This document shows positions 26,615 through 35,300 of a stretch of DNA of 64,000 bases, one piece after another. The stretch lies in NCBI RefSeq assembly GCF_007860015.1, contig NZ_SJPS01000001.1:248001-312000 (forward strand). The letters run 5' to 3'. Each line of letters begins with the position of its first letter. Positions within the stretch are counted from its first letter, which is position 1. The position numbers and the translations under genes are program-made. The notes below the pieces were generated by a model. It worked only from the letters and a program-made list of their open reading frames with translations, was not told the origin of the DNA and did not search any database. The DNA is from Bythopirellula polymerisocia (lineage in GTDB: Bacteria > Planctomycetota > Planctomycetia > Pirellulales > Lacipirellulaceae).

Positions 26615-27544
26615 TCAGAGCCCGTCCGGATTCGACAACCGGGCATGATCGCTTCGTTCGCGCGCTGCCAAGGCATCGGCAAGTTGCTGGGGCGGCACGA
26701 CCACGCCACAACTCACGATGAACTGGAACGCTTGCTCCATCGTAATATTGAGGTCGATCGTCTCACTTTTCTTTACTGTGACAGTAAAACCGGTGAACGG
26801 CATCGGGGAGGTCGGAATCAATACCGAGACGACTGGCTCATTAGCAGCACCACGAATATCCAGTAAGCTCTCGCCGGTGAGGAATGCCACGGTCCAGACG
26901 CCTTTGCGTGGATATTCGACAGCTACAACCCGTGTATATTCGAGCCTAGGCTCGCTGAACATGAAATCGGTCACTTGTTTGACTGACGAGTAAACATTGC
27001 GCACTAGGGGCAGTCTGTGGATAATTCGCTCGATTTGAATCCAAAAAATGCGTCCGACACCAGCCGCTAGAAATTTTCCCAGCAAGTATAAGATCAGTAG
27101 AAATACGCAAAGAAACGTCGGGATCACTATATAAGGTGGCAAGAAACGACGGTTGACGTATGTTCGGATCAGTTCATCCGATGTCTGGGGCATCGGACTA
27201 ACTCCTAGTTCCACTACATAGTCGTAGAAGCTAGAAGGCACGAGTCGATCGTCGGGCATTGGCTGAAAAGGACGCAGGGCATTGACGTCATTACCATCCC
27301 TAATCTCATTCTCTGGGACTTCCTTGCGATTGCGTATATCACCGCGAAAATGACGGGTCAGCAATTGGCGCGTCCCCGATTCCATCGGCGCGAGCAGATA
27401 ATTATTGACCGTGTTTCCCACCCACAGAAATATCACGATGGTCAATAGAGGCGGAAGCAAGACCCCTAGCCCCCGGAGCACGGCCCGGCGGAAGGGGTCG
27501 AGCGCCTTGATCGTCGCATCAGTCTGCGGAGGGATAGGTTCCAT
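26615..27544 (-). CDS. DUF502 family membrane protein
   Basis: The protein has 309 residues and two transmembrane helices (VLLPPLLTIVIFLWVGNTVN and YIVIPTFLCVFLLILYLLG). Next comes the family's conserved core: LPLVRNVYSSVKQVTDFMF, VVAVEYPRKGVWTVAFLTGE and SVLIPTSPMPFTGFTVTVKK. The region between the two helices is extended compared with many members. DUF502 proteins are found across bacteria and plants (COV-like), probably in membrane trafficking or envelope maintenance, but the biochemical role is unknown. Confidence 0.88.
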   Translation of the reverse strand: MEPIPPQTDATIKALDPFRRAVLRGLGVLLPPLLTIVIFLWVGNTVNNYLLAPMESGTRQLLTRHFRGDIRNRKEVPENEIRDGNDVNALRPFQPMPDDRLVPSSFYDYVVELGVSPMPQTSDELIRTYVNRRFLPPYIVIPTFLCVFLLILYLLGKFLAAGVGRIFWIQIERIIHRLPLVRNVYSSVKQVTDFMFSEPRLEYTRVVAVEYPRKGVWTVAFLTGESLLDIRGAANEPVVSVLIPTSPMPFTGFTVTVKKSETIDLNITMEQAFQFIVSCGVVVPPQQLADALAARERSDHARLSNPDGL

Positions 27545-27645
27545 GGGTCCTCATTGTGCGATTCGTTTGCAGGGATACAAGCCGAGTTATCCGGTGTTGG
27601 TCCAGCGAACGGAGCTAGGTGGGATTGGTCGGTGGAATACTTGGG

Positions 27646-28446
27646 TCAAGAGTCTGATGTTCGGCCTACGACCAGTACAGTTACCAGAGAAGCACCTCGC
27701 CTTTTCAGTGTCCGAGCAGCTTCGCTACATGTGGCACCTGTGGTCAGCACATCGTCCACCAGCAGGATGTGGGGGAACTCTAAATGATAGCCCCGGGGAA
27801 CGCTCAGCCCGCCACGAATATTGCGAAATCTCCCCGGACGAGATAAACCGTGCTGCGGCAGGGAGTTACGACGACGGGTCAATAGGTGAGGCAGGTGCAA
27901 CCAGCCCATGGAACTTGCGATTTTCCGGGCAACTACTTCCGGAGGATTCGTTCCCCGAATGAGGCGGCGCAATGGGGTCATGGGAATAGGCACGACAGCG
28001 TCAATCGGCAGGCTCTGGAGCTTCTCCCCCCAGCGCTCCTCTAGCAAGCAGGCAAACAATCGTCCGAGCTTCTCACTCCTTTCGTTTTTCATTCTTAAGA
28101 CCAGATCTCTGAGCAGACCCTCGTAGGGTCCTAAGGCAAATGTGTTATCAAAGTGTAGTTTGTCTGTTTCACACCTCGGACACGTTTCCATCGATCCGCT
28201 CAACTCTGGTACTCTGGCACCGCACCGAAGGCAAACATTATCCAGTGGAGCCAACAGCTCAGCTCGACAATCCAAACAGAGGCCACTGGAAGTCGACTGC
28301 TCCATTTCGGCAGCGCAACTCAGGCAACTGGGAGGAAACAACAGATCGAGCGATCGGTCCCCGAGTCGATGCAGCCAGTTTGTTGTCGAGATTCGCATCG
28401 GTGATTGAACTGCAAATTGGAATTTCCGCCTTGGATTGGAACTCAT
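27646..28446 (-). CDS. comF: ComF family phosphoribosyltransferase-like protein
   Basis: The protein has 266 residues. It has an N-terminal zinc-finger region with paired Cys (PPSCLSCAAEM, LCLDC, CLRCG, CPRC), then the phosphoribosyltransferase fold with the PRPP loop HILLVDDVLTTGAT. The intermediate Q-H-G-L-S-R-P-G-R-F-R-N motif matches the QxxLxxxxRxxN block of ComF/GntX. ComF proteins work in DNA uptake (ComFC) or have undefined roles. It may be relevant that a type IV pilus-like cluster starts 2 kb away, although no other competence gene is seen. Confidence 0.88.
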   Translation of the reverse strand: MSSNPRRKFQFAVQSPMRISTTNWLHRLGDRSLDLLFPPSCLSCAAEMEQSTSSGLCLDCRAELLAPLDNVCLRCGARVPELSGSMETCPRCETDKLHFDNTFALGPYEGLLRDLVLRMKNERSEKLGRLFACLLEERWGEKLQSLPIDAVVPIPMTPLRRLIRGTNPPEVVARKIASSMGWLHLPHLLTRRRNSLPQHGLSRPGRFRNIRGGLSVPRGYHLEFPHILLVDDVLTTGATCSEAARTLKRRGASLVTVLVVGRTSDS

Positions 28447-28564
28447 GATACACTTTGCCAGCAGTGCCGTCAGTAGGTGAGAGACAGCTCTCTTGACGCT
28501 AGCAAACTGGCTCCGTTACTCTTCCGACCCACTGCTTTCCCCCAACCGACCACGATTCTCGACG

Positions 28565-29698
28565 ATGACTATCCTCGACCGCTATGTTCTGAGACAGTTC
28601 GTGCAGATTTTCCTAATTTGCTTTCTCAGCTTGGGCGGGCTGTATGTGGTGATCGATGCTTTCCAGCATCTCGATAGTTTTTCTTCTTACGCGGAAGAAA
28701 AAGGGAGTCTGCTGGGTGCCATCAGCGAATACTACGCCTATCAATCATTCGATCTCTTTGATCGCACCGCTGGGATCCTGGCAATGATTTCCGCTATGTT
28801 CACCGTGACTTGGCTGCAACGACATCATGAACTGACCGCGATGATGGCTGCAGGTATTTCTAAGTTCCGTTCGATCCGCCCGATCTTGTTCGCAGCGCTT
28901 GCGGTTAGTGTATTAGGAATGTTGAACCGAGAGATCGTAATCCCCCAGATTCGCAATGAGTTGACTCGCGACACTAAAGACCTGGGGGGGAGCGAACTAC
29001 GCGACTTGGAACCCCGTTTCGACGGGCAAACCGAAATCGTTTTAGGAGGCGACAAGACAGTCGCTAAAGAACTACGAATCGTCAAACCAACTTTTGTTTT
29101 GCCGGACTCGCTGTCAAAATACGGCAAGCAACTGGTCGCCGAAAATGGTTTCTATCTTAGTCCCACAGCAGATCACCCGGCTGGATACCTACTTGATAAA
29201 GTCAGCGTTCCAGGAAATATCAACAAAGTTTCGTCATTGCGCAGTGAAGGTCGCGCAGTTGTTGTTACGCGAAAGGATGCACCGTGGCTCAAGCCCGGGC
29301 AGGTATTTGTGGTCTCGCAAGTTCCCTTCGAATTGCTGGCCAACGGGTCAACGTGGAGACGCTACGCATCGATCGGAGAAATGGTTCGTGAATTGAACGA
29401 GCCAAGTACCGAGCCGGGGACCGATCTTAGAGTTGCTGTTCACACGCGTATCTTGCAGCCGTTTATGGATTCGACGATGCTTATGCTGGGATTGCCCCTC
29501 ATGTTTTCTCGACGCAACAGGAACGTTTTTGTGTCTATCGGAATCTGCCTCTTGGCCGGGATTTCATTCTCGCTTGTGACGCTCATCTGCCAATCTCTCG
29601 GTGGACTAAGCCTCTTGCGACCCACTCTTGCTGCCTGGCTACCGCTGATGGTATTCGTGCCCATTGCCGTCGCTCTGGGGCATTCATTTCGCACCTGA
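28565..29698 (+). CDS. LptF/LptG family permease
   Basis: The protein has 377 residues. It has the family pattern of three N-terminal helices (LDRYVLRQFVQIFLICFLSL; a second around AGILAMISAMFTVTWLQRHH, with the E-L-T-A-M-M-A-A-G-I-S motif; and a third), a periplasmic beta domain, and three C-terminal helices (MFSRRNRNVFVSIGICLLAG). LptF and LptG form the inner-membrane part of the LPS exporter with LptB. Only one is here and no lptB is adjacent. The ATG at 28565 matches the normal family N-terminus, and an upstream frame from 28493 adds unrelated residues. Confidence 0.85.
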   Translation: MTILDRYVLRQFVQIFLICFLSLGGLYVVIDAFQHLDSFSSYAEEKGSLLGAISEYYAYQSFDLFDRTAGILAMISAMFTVTWLQRHHELTAMMAAGISKFRSIRPILFAALAVSVLGMLNREIVIPQIRNELTRDTKDLGGSELRDLEPRFDGQTEIVLGGDKTVAKELRIVKPTFVLPDSLSKYGKQLVAENGFYLSPTADHPAGYLLDKVSVPGNINKVSSLRSEGRAVVVTRKDAPWLKPGQVFVVSQVPFELLANGSTWRRYASIGEMVRELNEPSTEPGTDLRVAVHTRILQPFMDSTMLMLGLPLMFSRRNRNVFVSIGICLLAGISFSLVTLICQSLGGLSLLRPTLAAWLPLMVFVPIAVALGHSFRT

Positions 29699-29826
29699 AA
29701 TCGACGATCTTCCGCAAGCAGGGGTTGCGAAAGCTGCCCTCCGCTGCCATCTTGGGGTCTTCGTCTGGCTCAGCAATTGCGATGGCCATGGACCGCTTCA
29801 TATTCTAGTAAGGACGGGATGACAGG

Positions 29827-30261
29827 ATGAAAGTCGCCACAATCACCACCAATCGCGGGGATATCCGTATTGAGTTGCATGAAGACAAGACGCCGAAGAC
29901 GGTGGCAAATTTCGTCAAGCTCGCCGGCGATGGCTTTTACGATGGACTCAAATTCCATCGCGTGATCGACGACTTCATGGTGCAGGGAGGTTGCCCGGAA
30001 GGGACGGGATCTGGAGGTCCTGGCTACAAGTTCGAAGACGAATTTCATGCCGACTTGAAGCACGACGGACCGGGGGTCTTATCGATGGCTAATTCCGGCC
30101 CCAATACAAACGGGTCCCAGTTTTTTATCACTCACGTTGCTACCCCGTGGCTCGACGGTAAACATTCGGTGTTTGGCCGGGTACTTGATGATGGCCAAGA
30201 AGTTGTCGACGTGATCCAGCAAGGGGATAAGATCGAGAAAGTCGTCATCAGCGACGAATGA
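29827..30261 (+). CDS. Cyclophilin-type peptidyl-prolyl cis-trans isomerase
   Basis: The protein has 144 residues, a compact bacterial cyclophilin without signal peptide, so it is cytoplasmic. Motifs are [34 protein letters not shown] with the catalytic Arg, [20 protein letters not shown] and [20 protein letters not shown]. It speeds up proline isomerisation during protein folding. It is preceded by AGGATGA at 29824 or so and stands alone. Confidence 0.95.
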   Translation: MKVATITTNRGDIRIELHEDKTPKTVANFVKLAGDGFYDGLKFHRVIDDFMVQGGCPEGTGSGGPGYKFEDEFHADLKHDGPGVLSMANSGPNTNGSQFFITHVATPWLDGKHSVFGRVLDDGQEVVDVIQQGDKIEKVVISDE

Positions 30262-30361
30262 TCAGTTTACCGAATTGCTAGTTCGATAGCACCACTTTGA
30301 GTGTGCGCCGTTGGCAGAGCAAGAAACTCGTAGCGCAGGCGAGGTCTATTCAGATGACGTA

Positions 30362-30538
30362 TCAGCTGATGTCATCTGCACGACGGCCCGTCCCATGACG
30401 CCGGTCGTGGGCAGGCTGATCGCATTGTGCGTCCGTCGAGGACTTTTTCTCGCCAGCCAATTCCTGCTGACGACGGTCCTTTTCCCGTTTTTCAATTAAC
30501 AGTTCCAGTTCTTCTGGAAGATTCAAGCGATTAGGCAT
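30362..30538 (-). CDS. Small charged protein of 58 residues
   Basis: The protein begins MPNRLNLPEELELLIEKREK, continues DRRQQELAGEKKSSTD and ends GRRADDIS. It has AGGGAGAA 9-16 bases upstream of the ATG. It is dominated by charged helix-forming residues with a polar C-terminal half, and has no Cys pair, signal peptide or membrane segment. No family is recognised. It precedes the PilQ gene's end region on the same strand, so it may be transcribed with the tail of the pilus operon. Support is the ribosome binding site plus an amphipathic N-terminus; it is short, so some doubt remains. Confidence 0.62.
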   Translation of the reverse strand: MPNRLNLPEELELLIEKREKDRRQQELAGEKKSSTDAQCDQPAHDRRHGTGRRADDIS

Positions 30539-30590
30539 GGTTACGTTCTCCCTGGGAAAGCGAATTTGGATTCAAAAAGCGTGGGGAGAG

Positions 30591-32471
30591 CTAGTACTGG
30601 TAATCGATTTCTGGCAATGGCTGATTGGGGAAGGCAATCTCTTCAGAGTCTAACTCTGTTGGACAGTCCCAGGTCTCCTCAACAGGAGGTAGCGGCATAG
30701 GCACCATCGAAACCATTGGCACCTCATGATGGGCAGCATGGATCGTGGCAATCGGTCGGCGAGGATTGCGGAAGGTATCGTAAAGTTGCGCTTCGTAAGG
30801 TCGTGGCACGCGCACTAAAGGACCCGTGAGCAAGCGATCATGAGCCGCCTTCATGTAATCATTCGATTCACGAGAATCAATGATAGGATTGTACGGCTGG
30901 ACGTGGGGTACTAAGGTGACGATGATTTCGGTTCGCTTCTTCACGACTTGACGATTCTGGAACAAGATCCCCACATACGGCAAATCACCGAACCAAGGAA
31001 GCTTGCTTTCCGAGAGAGTGTCTTCTTCTTGAATTAATCCCCCGATGACCATACCCTGGCCATCGCTCAGAAGAATACTGCTGTCGACATTCGCAGTTTG
31101 TTTCGAGGGTGTTTGGGTCTCTGCATTGACCTGCCCTTTGGAGACTTCGGGCTTGACTCTCATCAGCACTCGCCCATCGCGAGTGATTCGTGGCACAACG
31201 CGCAGGATGACGCCCGTATCCAGAAACTGAATGTTTTGCTGTGTGGTCTGGTTCACATTCGTGGTGACTTGCGAATAACCGAGTTGGTCGCCAATCTGAA
31301 TACTGGACTCTTGACCGCTCACCGAAAGAATTTTCGGCGAGGCGAGCGTTTTGGCGTCAAGTGTCGTCTGCAGAATCTGGACGAAGCCATTCAGAGCCGT
31401 GCCATCGACTGAGATAAACGAAGTGGAATTCGTGGGTGCTGCATTTGCGCTACCCGATGGATTGGTGAAGCCTCCTGAGAGAAATCCAAAACCAACCTGA
31501 TTGTTGTAGAAGCTGGTGATCTGCTCAAAATTGACGCCACTGCGGCAATCATCATTCAGTGTTACTTGCAGAATATTGGCTTCTATCAAGACCTGCCGAG
31601 GAGGCTGATCCATCTGGCAGATGTAATCGCTGATCCGCGCGACATTTGCCGGGTAATCAAAAACAGCTACCACTTCGCGGGTGCGGCGATTGTCATCCGA
31701 ACTCGTTTCGACCAGCCAACTATTGCCAGCAGGGGAGAGCAGGCCTTTCACCGTATTGTCGACATCCACGGCAGCGGCAAAGTCGAGTTCAAAAACTTCT
31801 ACGACTCTACCCCCTGCTTGCGGTGAAACATAGTCAGCCGCTTCGATATTTGTGACGTAAATGATTCCCTCGTTCATATGCCACGTGTGGCCCGAGATAG
31901 AAAGCAGGGCTTCCATCACTTGTTGCCACGGCATGCGGTCGAAGGAAGCGGTGACGGGTACTTCGGCTGGTGATGCGAACACGATATTCAGCTTTTGCGT
32001 CTCAGCCACCAGTGCAATTACTTGCCTCAAAGGAGCATCGCGAACCATCAACGAGATCAGTCCAGCATCTTCCTGGACTTGGATGTTTTCAGCAGCAACC
32101 TCGCCCAGGGGAAGTGTCCGACGGTTTGGCAAATCCTCTGGATTGCTCGGTGGTGCCGCAAGCGTATCAGTTCCTGTCTTCCCTGCCCCAACTGCCTGGC
32201 GTAAGGCGTCCAGATTCACGGATGTCCATGGTGAAGAGGGTGCCACCGGGGCAGCTTCCGGGGAAACTGCTGGCTGTTGTTCTACTACAGGATTAGCTGG
32301 CTGAGCGCCAATTGTACGCTCTAGTTTGCTTTGGCCCGACCAAGCCTGAGTCTCCGGAGCCGATTGTCCCCAGACGGGTACCGAACAGAGTGCGCACACC
32401 AACCAGCAGACAACCGGTCTATAGGCCCGGCGCCTCATTTGTGAGCCGCACTGTTCTCCCCCCAAATTCAT
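30591..32471 (-). CDS. pilQ: PilQ/GspD-type secretin
   Basis: The protein has 626 residues and forms the outer-membrane channel of type IV pilus or type II secretion machines. It has a signal peptide (VVCWLVCALCSVPVWG), a Pro/Ala-rich linker to about 120, an STN-like domain (137-208, LISLMVRDAPLRQVIALVAE), an N1-type domain (222-295) and the secretin core (295-525). The core has the signature LPWFGDLPYVGILF (491-504) and EIIVTLVPHVQPYNP. It is the last gene of the operon. An internal ATG at 32438 is an alternative start that would place the signal peptide nearer the N-terminus. Confidence 0.92.
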   Translation of the reverse strand: MNLGGEQCGSQMRRRAYRPVVCWLVCALCSVPVWGQSAPETQAWSGQSKLERTIGAQPANPVVEQQPAVSPEAAPVAPSSPWTSVNLDALRQAVGAGKTGTDTLAAPPSNPEDLPNRRTLPLGEVAAENIQVQEDAGLISLMVRDAPLRQVIALVAETQKLNIVFASPAEVPVTASFDRMPWQQVMEALLSISGHTWHMNEGIIYVTNIEAADYVSPQAGGRVVEVFELDFAAAVDVDNTVKGLLSPAGNSWLVETSSDDNRRTREVVAVFDYPANVARISDYICQMDQPPRQVLIEANILQVTLNDDCRSGVNFEQITSFYNNQVGFGFLSGGFTNPSGSANAAPTNSTSFISVDGTALNGFVQILQTTLDAKTLASPKILSVSGQESSIQIGDQLGYSQVTTNVNQTTQQNIQFLDTGVILRVVPRITRDGRVLMRVKPEVSKGQVNAETQTPSKQTANVDSSILLSDGQGMVIGGLIQEEDTLSESKLPWFGDLPYVGILFQNRQVVKKRTEIIVTLVPHVQPYNPIIDSRESNDYMKAAHDRLLTGPLVRVPRPYEAQLYDTFRNPRRPIATIHAAHHEVPMVSMVPMPLPPVEETWDCPTELDSEEIAFPNQPLPEIDYQY

Positions 32472-32489
32472 AGCCTGCTCAAAGTGTTC

Positions 32490-33020
32490 TCAGCGATGGA
32501 TCTCCGTGAGGACAATTCCATCCGTATTAATTTCAGTAATCTCATAGCCTGCGACGGTGTCGCCAACTCTAAAACTTTCATCTCCGAAAGTGGCGATGCG
32601 TTCTCCGTTGGAAATCACGACTATCATCCTCTGCTCGTTGCGAAGTTTTTCCAGCAGCTGTTCGGTTTGTGAAGCTATTTCACCACTACTTTGCGATGGA
32701 TCAACGATCGTCGCCAGGTACCACGCTGGCATCGCAAAGGGATCATTTTTTACTACCCTTTCAAGCGGCATCTGCGGCCACTTCAAGGGTATTTGTTCTT
32801 TCGACTCGGCATCGACTTTTTGGGAGACAAGGTTCTTATTCGCGACTTCTGCTTGTTGATTAGGAGGCGATTGAGGAGTACTTCTGGAGACCAATGTCTC
32901 GTCGGTACCATCTGTCTGCTGATTCCATAGTACGAAGACAAGTCCAACCGCCAGGCAGACCACCAGTGCTAGCTTGCGTGGTGTCGCACCTGATTTCTGC
33001 ATCCAAGTGCGCTCACTCAT
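32490..33020 (-). CDS. PilP/GspC-like inner-membrane protein
   Basis: The protein has 176 residues with one N-terminal membrane helix (LALVVCLAVGLVFVLWNQQT), a Gln/Asn-rich linker and a C-terminal beta domain: ERIATFGDESFRVGDTVAGY and EITEINTDGIVLTEI. This is the shape of the HR domain of GspC or the globular part of PilP, which connect the inner-membrane complex to the secretin. Sequence similarity is too weak to choose between them. The start overlaps the PilO stop by four bases, and the secretin gene follows 18 bases later. Confidence 0.7.
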   Translation of the reverse strand: MSERTWMQKSGATPRKLALVVCLAVGLVFVLWNQQTDGTDETLVSRSTPQSPPNQQAEVANKNLVSQKVDAESKEQIPLKWPQMPLERVVKNDPFAMPAWYLATIVDPSQSSGEIASQTEQLLEKLRNEQRMIVVISNGERIATFGDESFRVGDTVAGYEITEINTDGIVLTEIHR

Positions 33021-33607
33021 AGGACTTCCCCTCTCATACTTCTATCGTGGGAATTTCCCCCAAAATACAAGACAAAATTTACCTGAATAGGATACCTTTC
33101 CAAATACTTATCCGATTCGATCTCCAACTGGGAAACTTCCGTAAGCCTGGGGAGATGGTCAATCCCATGCAGGAATCGACAGATGCTGGCAAAGCTACCT
33201 TTGCATTGGAAAGTTACGTACGCTTTCGAGTAGCTTTCCAGCCGTTCCGTCAGGCCACTCTGGTGGCCCACAATCTTGACACCTGAAGCCAGGGCGACCG
33301 AGTTGACCTGCTCAATAAACTCATTCTCATCGAGTTCCGCTGGGAGCCGGAGCAAGGTTTCCTCGACCGAGGCTTTCAAGGCCTGTAGCTCTGCTTTGCT
33401 CTGACTGTAAGCTGAACGGACTTGAGGGGCTCGCTTGAGCACTTCTTTTAGTTGCGCAACTCTGCTGGTACTTTGATCCAACTGGGTATTGAGAGGTCGG
33501 GTCACCAGTGCAAAATAGGCCCCCACAAAGACAAGGACCACCAGGACCCCTGCAACATGAAGCGCCCACCCAAGCGAAGCAACTTGTTTTTCTTGGTAAT
33601 TTCTCAC
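33017..33607 (-). CDS. pilO: PilO-like alignment-complex protein
   Basis: The protein has 196 residues: one N-terminal helix (LGWALHVAGVLVVLVFVGAY), a coiled coil (TRPLNTQLDQSTSRVAQLKE, then VLKRA), and a ferredoxin-like C-terminal domain with a charged turn near LPRLTEVSQLEIE. The Pro-Ala-Glu-Leu (LRLPAELDENEFIEQVNSVA) stretch matches the P-x-E-x-E/x-x-x-L-x-x-x-x-x-A pattern of PilO/GspM. The order PilM-PilN-PilO-PilP-PilQ supports the call. It stands 11 bases after pilN. Confidence 0.85.
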   Translation of the reverse strand: MRNYQEKQVASLGWALHVAGVLVVLVFVGAYFALVTRPLNTQLDQSTSRVAQLKEVLKRAPQVRSAYSQSKAELQALKASVEETLLRLPAELDENEFIEQVNSVALASGVKIVGHQSGLTERLESYSKAYVTFQCKGSFASICRFLHGIDHLPRLTEVSQLEIESDKYLERYPIQVNFVLYFGGNSHDRSMRGEVL

Positions 33608-33618
33608 GGTTTGAACCT

Positions 33619-34200
33619 CTAATTCTGGAAAGTACCGTGCAAGGCGAAATTGTGCATCAATAGATTGTTGATGCGTGTCTCTTTATTCGTCGTCACGTCC
33701 ACCTTTCCTGCTGGGATCGAGGATTGCAACTCTTCGGCAACCTGAATTGCGGCCGCTTTGTTGTCGGCAATGCCGGCAATATCCAACACCATCGGTGAGT
33801 TCGTCTGAGGGTAATCGGTTCGTCCGGAACTAGATAACTCGATCTTCTCAAAGAATACTCTGTCGCCGACTTTTGCCACCGCACTCCCCAAAAGTCCTAA
33901 CACAGTTACGGTATGATTTTCGCTGGATAGGGCCAGGACAAATTGCTCCTCATCGCGTATAGCCGCTATTTGCTTAGCGAGCCGTTTATTTGCCTCTTTG
34001 AGGTGATTGATCGGCTCAAGCATAGTTTCCAACAATTGTTGTTCGAGACCAATTTGCCGAACGTAGTAGTAGTGAGCAGACGTCACCAGTGCTAATACCA
34101 GAAACAGGGCGCTAGTGATCTTCAGCCATTGTCTCAACCGGGCACGGTAAATCTCGCGGCGTCGGGCATACGGTGTCATGAGGTTGATTGTGCGACTCAT
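33619..34200 (-). CDS. pilN: PilN-like alignment-complex protein
   Basis: The protein has 193 residues. It begins with the short cytoplasmic PilN motif (MSRTINLMTPYARRREIYRA; canonical is I-N-L-L-P) that binds PilM, then a helix (WLKITSALFLVLALVTSAHY), a coiled coil and a ferredoxin-like domain (TVLGLLGSAVAKVGDRVFFE). The ATG at 34200 overlaps the PilM stop in an ATGA, which decides it against the longer frame from 34263. The I-N-L-M-T-P motif supports interaction with the preceding PilM. Confidence 0.87.
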   Translation of the reverse strand: MSRTINLMTPYARRREIYRARLRQWLKITSALFLVLALVTSAHYYYVRQIGLEQQLLETMLEPINHLKEANKRLAKQIAAIRDEEQFVLALSSENHTVTVLGLLGSAVAKVGDRVFFEKIELSSSGRTDYPQTNSPMVLDIAGIADNKAAAIQVAEELQSSIPAGKVDVTTNKETRINNLLMHNFALHGTFQN

Positions 34201-35279
34201 GCGTTCTCCCAGGCCAAAGCCGACAAAGCGAGAGCCGGACCAAACAGGCATTGGTTTTCGCATTCTGAGGAATCGTAAACAGACGGATCAGGATTCAATC
34301 CCCACACCCGCGATTCAATTTTCAATTGGCGAGTCAGGTAATTAGTCACACCCCGAATGAGACCGCCACCGCCGAAGACATAGACTTGTTGCGGCTTGAT
34401 CGACCGGCGTAAACCATTCACATACGATATGGTCCGTGAAAGTTCATGTTCCAATTGATTCAAGGGTTCCTTGATGAGTTCCGCAACTAGAACGGCCATC
34501 TCGTCGGCGTTGCGCGACTTCAAACCGCTTAGACCATAACGGGACAGCAGTCCATACGCCTGCTCGGTTCGTATACCGAGTCCCTGAGCCAGCGAACACA
34601 TTATTCGATCTAGACCGCAGTCCTTTAGCATCCTCGCATAGACAGGACTCCCATCTTGCACGATGCAAAAAGTTGCCTGACTGGATCCCCAGTCGAGCGT
34701 CGCCACTGGCAATGTAAGGGGGGTGGGGAGGCCCAATCCAACCGCCCTGGCTAGGGAGTGCGGCAGCCCGTCGATTCTTTGGCAGGCAAAACCATTCTTG
34801 ACCACATCCCAATAGAGTTGGTCAGACCACGGTCTTGCCACCGCCATCACATTCCACCGCAATGGTTGGTCTTTGCCGTCAACGGACTCTGCCGGCCATA
34901 GATCGAATTGCAGATGTTCCGCCGAAGCTTGGGTAGCCGTTTCGACAGCTCGCCGTACGACTGAATCAAGGTCGTCAGAAACGTCGCTCAAACTATCCAG
35001 GTGGTGAATGTCGCAGAGCCCCATGGGCATCGTGAGGGCGGCTTGCCTCCCACGAAGCCCACCCGCCAAAGCTACGGCGGCGCCAATCTCTCCGGAAGCC
35101 GACCAACGGGATTCGTTTTCCGTCTCTGCGTCCTCACTGATTTCGGGCGCAGAACGCGGCACGATGGCTCGCGCGATGATACGCAGTTTACCATCGAACT
35201 GCGCAAGTTGCGCGACCTTGACAGTAGCACTGCCAATGTCGATTCCAATCCAACCGTTTTTTTGTTGACGGAACATCAC
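34197..35279 (-). CDS. pilM: PilM actin-like protein
   Basis: The protein has 360 residues with the ASKHA fold. The phosphate-1 loop is WIGIDIGSATVKVAQLAQFD. The phosphate-2 region (LDWGSSQATFCIVQDG) and adenosine motif (VYVFGGGGLIRGVTNYL) are both present. PilM is a cytoplasmic ring protein that binds the N-terminus of PilN and links the motor to the envelope complex. Spacing to the upstream pilC is 21 bases. Confidence 0.9.
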   Translation of the reverse strand: MMFRQQKNGWIGIDIGSATVKVAQLAQFDGKLRIIARAIVPRSAPEISEDAETENESRWSASGEIGAAVALAGGLRGRQAALTMPMGLCDIHHLDSLSDVSDDLDSVVRRAVETATQASAEHLQFDLWPAESVDGKDQPLRWNVMAVARPWSDQLYWDVVKNGFACQRIDGLPHSLARAVGLGLPTPLTLPVATLDWGSSQATFCIVQDGSPVYARMLKDCGLDRIMCSLAQGLGIRTEQAYGLLSRYGLSGLKSRNADEMAVLVAELIKEPLNQLEHELSRTISYVNGLRRSIKPQQVYVFGGGGLIRGVTNYLTRQLKIESRVWGLNPDPSVYDSSECENQCLFGPALALSALAWENA

Positions 35280-35300
35280 TATTGATTTTCTTTCGAAGTA

